Positions 57,324 to 64,000 of a DNA stretch of 64,000 nucleotides are shown here, piece after piece (position 1 is the stretch's first letter; every line of letters begins with the position of its first letter). The position numbers and the translations under genes were made by a program. Where the stretch lies: assembly GCA_036186865.1 (NCBI GenBank), contig AP025066.1, forward strand, positions 16,402,516 to 16,466,515, read 5' to 3'. This DNA is from Eustoma russellianum (lineage: Eukaryota > Streptophyta > Magnoliopsida > Gentianales > Gentianaceae). Below the pieces are notes generated by a model. The model was not told the origin of the DNA, ran no database searches, and saw only the letters and a program-made list of their open reading frames with translations.

Positions 57324-58808
57324 ATGAATGAGGAATTAAATCAATTCACAAGGAACAATGTGTGGGACTTAGTACTTAAACCTGAAGACAAGTCTATCAT
57401 AGGAACTAAATGGGTCTTTAGGAATAAAATGGATGAACAAGGAAATATTACAAGGAATAAGGCTAGACTAGTCGCACAAGGTTATAATCAACAAGAAGGA
57501 ATAGATTTTGAAGAAACCTTTGCACCCGTTGCACGACTAGAAGCAATTAGATTATTACTTGCGATTGCAAGTCTAAGCAATATTAAGCTCTTCCAAATGG
57601 ATGTCAAGAGTGCGTTCTTGAATGGATACATCCAAGAAGAGGTGTTTGTTAAACAACCCCCTGGATTCGAAGATCCAAAGAATCCTAACCATGTTTACAA
57701 GCTTAAGAAAGCTTTATATGGTTTGAAACAAGCTCCAAGATCTTGGTATGATAGATTCGCAAACTTTCTTATTGCAAATAATTATCAAAGGGGAACAATA
57801 GACGACACATTATTCTTAAAAAGAAAAGGAAATGATTTATTAATAGTTCAAATCTATGTAGATGATATAATCTTTGGTTCAACCAACCCTACCTTAGTAA
57901 AAGACTTCGAAGAGTGTATGAAGTCAGAATTTGAAATATCAATGGTAGGAGAGTCGAATTATTTCTTAGGACTTCAAATCAAACAAACCCCTCAAGGAAT
58001 TCACATTAGCCAACTTAAGTATGTCAATGATATGATTAAGAAGTTTGGCTTTGAAGATTTGAAACCTACAACTACTCCAATGAGTGTTAGTACCAAACTT
58101 GATAAGGATGAAAATGGTAAACCTTTTGATGACACTCTCTATAGGTCTATGATTGGATCACTATTATACTTAACTGCATCAAGACCTGATATTATGTTTA
58201 GTGTGTGTATGTGTGCTAGGTTTCAATCTTGTCCTAAGGTATCACATTACAATGCAGTGAAAAAGATCTTTAGATATCTTAAGCATACACCTCACTTAGG
58301 ACTGTGGTATTATAGAAACGCTAAGTTGGAATTACACGCATATAGTGATGCTGATTATGGTCGTTGCAAGGTAGATAGAAAATCCACTAGCGGTACTTGT
58401 CAATTCATAGGAACCAACTTGATCTCTTGGTTTTCTAAAAAGCAAGCTAGTGTAGCTCTTTCTACCACTGAAGCCGAGTATGTCGCTTTGAGTTTATGTA
58501 CTACCCAAATACTTTGGCTTAAACAACAACTTAGTGATTTTGGCATTAAAATAAAAAAGATTCCAATTTTCTACGATAGCACAAGTGCAATCAATCTTTC
58601 CCGGAATCCGGTGCTTCATTCTAAGGTCAAACACATTGAGGTGCGATACCACTTTCTTCGCGATCATGTTCAAAATGAGGATATAGTGATAAACCATATA
58701 AGAACTGATCACCAAATCGCTGACATCTTTACCAAACCCCTTAATCAAGCCAATTTTGAAAACTTACGAGCCAAGTTAGGTATGATGACTTACGATACCA
58801 TTGCGTAG
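57324..58808 (+). CDS. RT-RNase H part of pol, element A
   Basis: Same frame as the preceding segment, separated only by the TAA at 57258. RT motifs: NKARLVAQGYNQQEGIDFEE, FQMDVKSAFLNGYIQEEVFV (first Asp), LYGLKQAPRSWYDRF, and YVDDIIFGST with the catalytic pair. RNase H motifs: AYSDADYGRC, STTEAEYVAL, IFYDSTSAIN and HIEVRYHFLRDHV. It ends DIFTKPLNQANFENLRAKLG. All 494 codons from ATG 57324 are open and every catalytic motif I look for is present. It is the best-preserved pol in the window, stranded in an element without PBS or full gag. Confidence 0.93.
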   Translation: MNEELNQFTRNNVWDLVLKPEDKSIIGTKWVFRNKMDEQGNITRNKARLVAQGYNQQEGIDFEETFAPVARLEAIRLLLAIASLSNIKLFQMDVKSAFLNGYIQEEVFVKQPPGFEDPKNPNHVYKLKKALYGLKQAPRSWYDRFANFLIANNYQRGTIDDTLFLKRKGNDLLIVQIYVDDIIFGSTNPTLVKDFEECMKSEFEISMVGESNYFLGLQIKQTPQGIHISQLKYVNDMIKKFGFEDLKPTTTPMSVSTKLDKDENGKPFDDTLYRSMIGSLLYLTASRPDIMFSVCMCARFQSCPKVSHYNAVKKIFRYLKHTPHLGLWYYRNAKLELHAYSDADYGRCKVDRKSTSGTCQFIGTNLISWFSKKQASVALSTTEAEYVALSLCTTQILWLKQQLSDFGIKIKKIPIFYDSTSAINLSRNPVLHSKVKHIEVRYHFLRDHVQNEDIVINHIRTDHQIADIFTKPLNQANFENLRAKLGMMTYDTIA

Positions 58809-59095
58809 TTCTATCTTTTGCATGATTTGCAAAATAAAGGGGGAGATAGAATAAGTACATGATTTTAGTTGGTAAGTCATGGATTTTAGTTTGGTAAGTC
58901 ATGATGAATTATATGCTAAGTTTTAATTGGTATAAATTTTGGAGCATAGGTTAAGGGGGAGAGTATGAGTTGAGGGGGAGCAACATACTATTTAAAAGTT
59001 GAAAACATTTGGTTAAACTTTTTAAACTTTTGATTATAAGTTGTGACATTAAAATCATGTTAGGTTATTTTGAAAATCATCCAAAAGGGGGAGAA
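58809..59095 (+). other. Multi-PPT region of element A
   Basis: AT-rich, with AAATAAAGGGGGAGATAG (about 58831-58848), TTAAGGGGGAGAG (about 58951), TTGAGGGGGAGC (about 58970) and CCAAAAGGGGGAGAA directly before the 3' LTR. Confidence 0.85.
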
Positions 59096-59205
59096 TGTTG
59101 AGAAATATGTTTGGATAATTTTCAAAGACATGATTTTAAATGGTGAATACTAAAAAATGTCACACATGGTGTTGTGTGATTAAAAGTTGAAAAAGTTGAA
59201 AAGTT

Positions 59206-59458
59206 GACATCGATCTCTCAGGTTGTTGCACATCTATCGATATATGTACATAGATCTCTCACATCGATCGATCTATGTAAGGCATAAAATTTTAAGACCT
59301 TTTTGTGAGACATTGATCTCTAAACCTGAGACACATCGATCGATCGATGTATATCGAACCCTCACTTCGATCGATCGATGTAGGTCAGAGACAAAACCTG
59401 AACCTTTCTGTGAGACATCGATCTCTGAAGCTGAGGCACTTCGATCGATCGATGTCTA
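59206..59458. repeat. TCGATCGA palindrome array in A 3' LTR
   Basis: Same layout as in the 5' LTR with a few substitutions (for example ACATCTATCGATATATGT for the first palindrome). Confidence 0.9.
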
Positions 59459-60770
59459 GGGTTTTTAGAATTAATTTTCTAAAATGTGTTAAAATGAGTG
59501 TTTTCATTTGTATATGAATTATACATGTTCATTATGTTATTATTACATGTTTTTGGTGATTATTATTGTCTTGTGACTAACGTGCCTTGGAAGTTTCTAC
59601 AACTTTCCAAAAAAGGCAAAATTGGTATTTTGAGTTTTGTAGGAACATTACATGATGAAAATATTTCAAGGATGTATTCTCATCCTATTTATTATGACAA
59701 AGGTGATATCATGAGTATTTATGACCATCCGGGTCATTTCTGGAGTTTTCTCACACCAGGGGTATTTTGGTCATTTCACCCCCAAGGGTATTTTTGATAT
59801 TTTCACTCAAGGAATCTCTTGAGCATATTATTATCTTCATTCTGGAGCTATTTTATTATTATTTTGAAGATAATATGGTGATCTTATATCTTATTCTCTC
59901 AACCGATGATATTATTGACTATAGCTGGATATGTGACGATTTGAGATGTCACATTCTATTTTTTCTTGAAGACCCTCTTATATATGTTATAAGAGGATAT
60001 TTATCATCATTATTCAGAGATATTAAAGGTGTCAAAGGTGTGGAAATTTTCTTGACATATAAGAAGAAATATTGAAGAATTTCGGTGTTACACGTTGACA
60101 TAATCTTGCCAATCGTTATCTATTTATTTCTTCTTTAAAAATCTGAGTTTCTACACATATATATATATGCGGGAAAACATGTATACTCAGTTTTATATGA
60201 TGGTGTATTCATTTTGTGAGTTGGAGACAAGTGGACCAACAAAAAAGGAGTTAGTTGGCAAAATTGCCAACTTGGAAAATTCAAAAAGTGCACAACGACT
60301 ATGGCCTTTCTTGGTGTATTTTCAGCAGATTTTTGAAGTCAAATGAAGACTTCACATGTCCTATTATGGTGCTTGAAGTTGGGTATAATTTGGTGGTATT
60401 ATCTTTTCTTATTTTATTAAGAAAAATCAAAAAGAATTTTTGGAAAATGGACTTAGTAGCCAACGGCTACTTACTAGACTTTGGAGCTGAATTTTTGATT
60501 TGAAAAAGTAAAAGCTCACATGCCTATTCTTGTGCCAAGAAGTTGAGGAATTATCTTCTCTTATTATCTATTTTTGCTAAGGATAATTCAAGGCAATTCC
60601 AAGTCACTTTTTAGTTCGAATTTTCGGCCACATCATTTTGCCAAAGTGGACCAATCATTGTGTTTTATTTTGCCAAGTGTACAAGGTCAACCAATGATGA
60701 GAAGACATTTGGAGTTGATGATGAAGATGATGACACATTGGCATTCTTATCTTCAAGGCTCATTTCACAC

Positions 60771-60779
60771 TATAAATAG
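60771..60779 (+). promoter_or_regulatory. TATA box of element A 3' LTR
   Basis: TATAAATAG in context TTTCACACTATAAATAGAGG; conserved at 54140-54147 in the 5' LTR and on the opposite strand in element B (46547-46556). Confidence 0.6.
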
Positions 60780-61866
60780 AGGCAATGGTGAAGAAGATGA
60801 AACACTCTTGAAGCTCACAAGCATTTGTTGAATTGTCTAGCTTTCATCTTCATCTTCTTGTTGTTATTGTTTTGTTCATTGTAGAAAAGGTGTTCTTGTT
60901 GTATTGTGGTGATCTACAAGCCTCTTGAGCTTCATTTGTAAGATTGATTAGCCATCTTTATAAGGCTACATCAATAGGTGTTAGAGGAGTTGCAATTAAG
61001 TGTTGCTTAGAAGGTGATTATCCAAGTCTTGAGTAGGGTTGGTGTATAACCCAAGGATCAAGCTTGGCTCTTGTTGTACGGTGTTCATTTCATAGTAAAT
61101 CCAAGGAAAGGTGTTTCTTGGGACTGGAGTAGGTCACATTGACCGAACCAGGATAAATCCTCGGTGTTCTTCTCTTGTTTCTTTATTTCTGTTTTCTACC
61201 CGTTTTTGACTGCAGTTTTCACACAATTTCACACAATTAGAAAAAATAGCTAAACATTTTCAAAATTCGTGATTTTTGGTGGAGTTATACTTCAGACTGT
61301 TAGCTTTCATTTGCAACAAGAATCACTTGATTTGAGCAAGGGAAAGTTAGTCTTTCAGTGTTTGCAAGATAACTGCTCCAATATGGCTGCAATCTGACCC
61401 GTTTTGAGAAAACATAAATTCTGTATTTTTGAATAATTGTTTAAGGTCAGGGCCTTTTGGAAACTTCATCTAAACATCCTAAGGAGTTTTTTGATATAAA
61501 GATCAACCTTTTTGGTTGAGTATTCAAAGAGAAACACTATTTGCAAAATCAGCAACATTCTCTCCAATTCTTTCAAGATTGACCATCTGAATCTTGTTAT
61601 TTGTTTGAAGGGTCAAAAAATTTTATTTTTGTCTGAATTTTGGACAGAGTCTTGATAACTCTTTGAAGTTCATTTCTGGAAAGTTGCATAATTTTTGGAG
61701 TTGTGTACAATTATTTGTGAATTTTTTAAAAACAGGTACTGAATCTGAGGTGTTCTCAGATTCTGTTTTTAAAGGGTTTTTAACAAAGGGTTGTAGTATA
61801 ATTTCCACTAACCACTATTCACCCCCTCTTGTGGTGTTTATTGCAGGTGCACGGTCCAACAACTTT

Positions 61867-63271
61867 AACATATTATTTTCCGTTTTTAACTTTTGTCCAT
61901 CTTTCCTATATGATTCAATTTTATTCTCTAAAGAATCAAGAGTATTAGTAGACTCCTGTTTAAAACATTCTAATTGATCGGAAAACTCCAAGTTGGACGT
62001 CTTCAACTTGTCATTTTCTTCAATTAGTTTCTTCTTTTCTTTAGAGAGCCTCTTACAGTGAGCATGCGTATTCTTAAGAATTCTTCATACATTTCATCAA
62101 ATGTCATGTCACTATCAAAATAACTATCACAAGAAGAACATACCTCGTTGGATACGAAGCAGACTTGAGCTTCCTCAGTTTCAGATTCTGAGTCGGATGA
62201 GTCGCTCCATGTGCTCACCTTCATTGCTCGTTTCCCTTTCTTTGCTTTTGACTCTTTTGACTTTGTCATTTGTGCCTCCTTGTCCTTGGCTTGTTTATTA
62301 TTGTTGTTGTTATTATTATTATTTTTCTTTATAGGACAATCATATGAAATATGTCCTTTTTGACCGCATTCATAACACTTTAATTCTTTATTATACCATT
62401 TGTTTGTGTTATTTTTCTTAGGTTGAGAAGAAGAAGAAGAACGTTGTCTATTTGTATTAGGACGTTTGAAAAACTTTCTAAGTTTTCTTGCTATTAATAT
62501 CAATTCATCATCTAATTCAGTATCACTATTACTATCATCATTATTTGTATGTGTTTCAGTTGTTTTGAAAGCTATTGACTTACTTGATGATTTAGATGGC
62601 TCGGACTTCCGTTGGTTTAGTTTTACCTTATAAACTTTAAGAGATCCAACCAATTCATCCATCTTAGTGATTGACTTTGTCTCCTCGATTGCAGTCACCT
62701 TTGGATCCCATTCAGCAGGAAGGCTTCGTAGCACCTTTTGAACTTTTTCATTGTTCGTGAATGATTTTCCTAAAATTTCAAGGGCATTAAAAATGTTAGT
62801 AATCCTCAAATCCATAGATGTTATGGATTCGTTTGGCAACATTTTGAAAGACTCTAATTCAGTAATAAGCATGTTTATTTTTGATTCTTTAACACCACTA
62901 GTACCTTCATGCTTTAATACAAGTGATTTCCACATGTCGTGTGCGCTTGTGCAATTTGAAACATATCCTGCTTTAGAAGTCGTAAGTCCATTCAAGAGTA
63001 ATTGCATAGCTTTAGCTTTCAATGACATTTTCTTTTTATCTTCCGATGTTTATTCACTATATTTTTAAACTTCTTGAGTGACTCCACTAACTTGTACAAC
63101 TTTCATTGGAATGTACGGTCCATCTTCAACTATAGACCATAAATCGATGTCTATAGCCATTAAGAATAGCCTCATTCTTAGTTTTCAATGAACAAAATTA
63201 TTGCCATCAAAAAGTGGAGGGCGTTGAGCGGACATACCTTCCAACTCACCTTTGTGAGAAACTATTGCCAT
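61867..63271 (-). pseudogene. gag N-terminal part of element B
   Basis: Copia/Sirevirus Gag, start ATG at 63271 (MAIVSHKGELEGMS). The conserved capsid Trp after NNFVH is a stop (63185-63187). From 63028 the frame is open for 334 codons: SAHDMWKSLVLKHEG, SLPAEWDPKVTAIEET, intact CCHC knuckle CYECGQKGHISYDC (about 62370), an Asn run, and an acidic VSTWSDSSDSESETEE stretch. A frame change near 62060 leads to a coiled-coil tail (CFKQESTNTLDSLENKIES) reaching the element A insertion at 61866. Close relative of the G gag remnant. Confidence 0.9.
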
Positions 63272-63379
63272 AGTATGTACCTTTAATCTGAGATAAGCAG
63301 GCTACAAAGAGTAATTATTTCTTGGCTTTGTATTGATTGTACGGTGTTGGATCTTTCTTCTTTGAGTAGTGCAGACCTC

Positions 63380-63391
63380 TCTCTGATACCA
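63380..63391 (-). other. Primer-binding site of element B
   Basis: The plus strand TCTCTGATACCA is TGGTATCAGAGA on the sense strand. This matches the initiator Met-tRNA site except for the final base, and lies two bases from the LTR end at 63394. Confidence 0.88.
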
Positions 63392-63393
63392 AT

Positions 63394-64000
63394 TGTTGGA
63401 CCGTGCACCTGCAATGAACACCACTAGAGGGGGGTGAATAGTGGTTAGTGGAAATTACACTACACCCTTTGTAAAATTCCCCTTTGTAAAACAGAATCTG
63501 TGACCACCTCAGATTCAGAATCCGTTTTTGAAAACATCAAAAATAAATGTACACAACTCCACAAATTATGAAACTTTTCAGAATTAAACTTCAATGTGTT
63601 AACAAGACTCTGTCCGAATACCAAACAAAAATAAGATCGTTTGACCCTTCAAACAAATAAAACGATTCGGATGGTCAATCTGGACAGAATTGGACAGAAT
63701 GTTGCTGATTTTGAAAAACGTGCTTCTCTTTGAATACTAAACTAAAAAGGTTGATCTTTATATAAAAACACTCCTTAAGATGTGTAGTTGATGTTTCTAA
63801 AAGTCCCTGACCTTAACCAATTCTTGATAAATACAGAATTTATGTTTTCTCAAAACTGGTCAGATTGCAGCCAGATTGGAGCAGTTATCTTGCAAAGACT
63901 GAAAGACTAACTTTCCTTGCTCAAATCAAGTGATTCTTGTTGCAAATGAAATTTAACAGTCTAAATTATAACTCCAACAAAAAGCATGAATTATGAAAGT
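63394..64000 (-). repeat. 5' LTR of element B, partial
   Basis: The first 607 bp (plus-strand view) of the second family I LTR of B, TGTTGGACCGTGCACCTGC onward. It matches 45462-46068 with scattered differences. It continues past the window edge. Confidence 0.93.

Larger units (their letters stand above)
52477..61861 (+). mobile_element. Sirevirus family I element A nested in B
   Basis: A plus-strand element: truncated 5' LTR 52477-54963, gag remnant, near-intact pol 55641-58808, PPTs, complete 3' LTR 59096-61861. The target duplication ACTTT is perfect (52472-52476 and 61862-61866). It is inserted into element B's gag in opposite orientation. A single internal deletion removed the last 270 bp or so of the 5' LTR, the PBS and most of gag, so the copy can no longer replicate by itself. 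Confidence 0.93.
59096..61861 (+). repeat. 3' LTR of element A
   Basis: 2766 bp, starting TGTTGAGAAATATGTTTGG and ending GTGCACGGTCCAACA. A TATA box TATAAATAG is at 60771-60779. It contains CCAACGGCTAC hairpin-type repeats (about 60459) and the palindrome array at 59206-59458. It is the complete copy against which the 5' LTR truncation is measured. Confidence 0.94.
45462..64000 (-). mobile_element. Sirevirus family I element B, runs off the window
   Basis: A minus-strand Copia element: 3' LTR 45462-48232, PPT region, pol 48500-51660, gag 51731-52476 plus 61867-63271, PBS 63380-63391, and the 5' LTR from 63394 beyond the window end. Its gag is split by element A (52477-61861). The target duplication cannot be checked: the left flank is AAGCG (45457-45461) and the right flank is outside. 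All coding parts carry stops or frameshifts. Confidence 0.92.

Noticed and set aside
1..64000. Endogenous pararetrovirus or other viral insertion
   Set aside because: All RT, integrase and RNase H sequences fit Ty1/Copia or LINE order and flanks; no movement or coat protein motifs were seen.

Overview
This window is nuclear DNA from a flowering plant and consists almost entirely of nested transposable elements. The plant assignment rests on Ty1/Copia elements with Sirevirus hallmarks: initiator-Met-tRNA primer sites ending the LTR/leader junction, UBN2-type gag with CCHC knuckles, and clusters of GGGGGAG polypurine tracts before the 3' LTR. It also rests on plant L1-type LINEs (DUF4283/CCHC ORF1, then ORF2 with endonuclease, RT, zf-RVT and RNase H) and hAT-like MITEs. 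I cannot name the species. I found no host gene, tRNA, rRNA or CRISPR array that I could support.

Layout. 1-2944: a possible old LTR end and two hAT-like MITEs (722-1260 and 2004-2311). 2945-5155: minus-strand remnant of a non-Sirevirus Copia element. 5160-10979: minus-strand Sirevirus 'family I' debris in the unusual order gag-LTR-pol, so one LTR serves two elements. 10980-18261: LINE 3' ends, a nearly full-length LINE (LINE1, ORF1 and ORF2, many stops and frameshifts) and (TA)n/(TG)n tracts. 18262-40327: a second LINE (LINE2) split by a large Sirevirus, element D (20059-38720, family III). D is itself split by a 5'-truncated LINE (25006-25575) and by element C (25755-34069, family II). C has 3.0-kb LTRs and only a gag gene. 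40633-41755: a solo LTR with a perfect 5-bp target duplication. 41806-42625: a degenerate tandem repeat. 43021-43865: a piece of another LINE. 43890-45461: a family II LTR fragment. 45462-64000: element B (family I, minus strand, running off the right edge), split by element A (52477-61861, family I, plus strand, 5-bp target duplication ACTTT).

Relative ages follow from the nesting: LINE2 is older than D, which is older than LINE3 and C; the family II fragment is older than B, which is older than A. C's two LTRs look almost identical by eye, so C is probably the youngest insertion. No element here looks autonomous. A has a pol frame broken by one stop codon but has lost its primer site and most of gag. 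C has gag (one stop codon) and all cis signals but no pol. D keeps RNase H and an extra ORF but has lost much of RT.

The most interesting signals are in element D and in the LTRs. D carries an additional ORF after pol (35220-36676). It lies in a different frame from pol and is preceded by a TCGATCGA palindrome cluster, a canonical TATA box (35010-35017) and an ATG-free leader of about 200 nt. Together these look like an internal promoter. The same TCGATCGA palindrome class forms dense arrays in the LTRs of two otherwise different families (I and III), while family II uses its own TGCTGAA/TTCAGCA hairpins.
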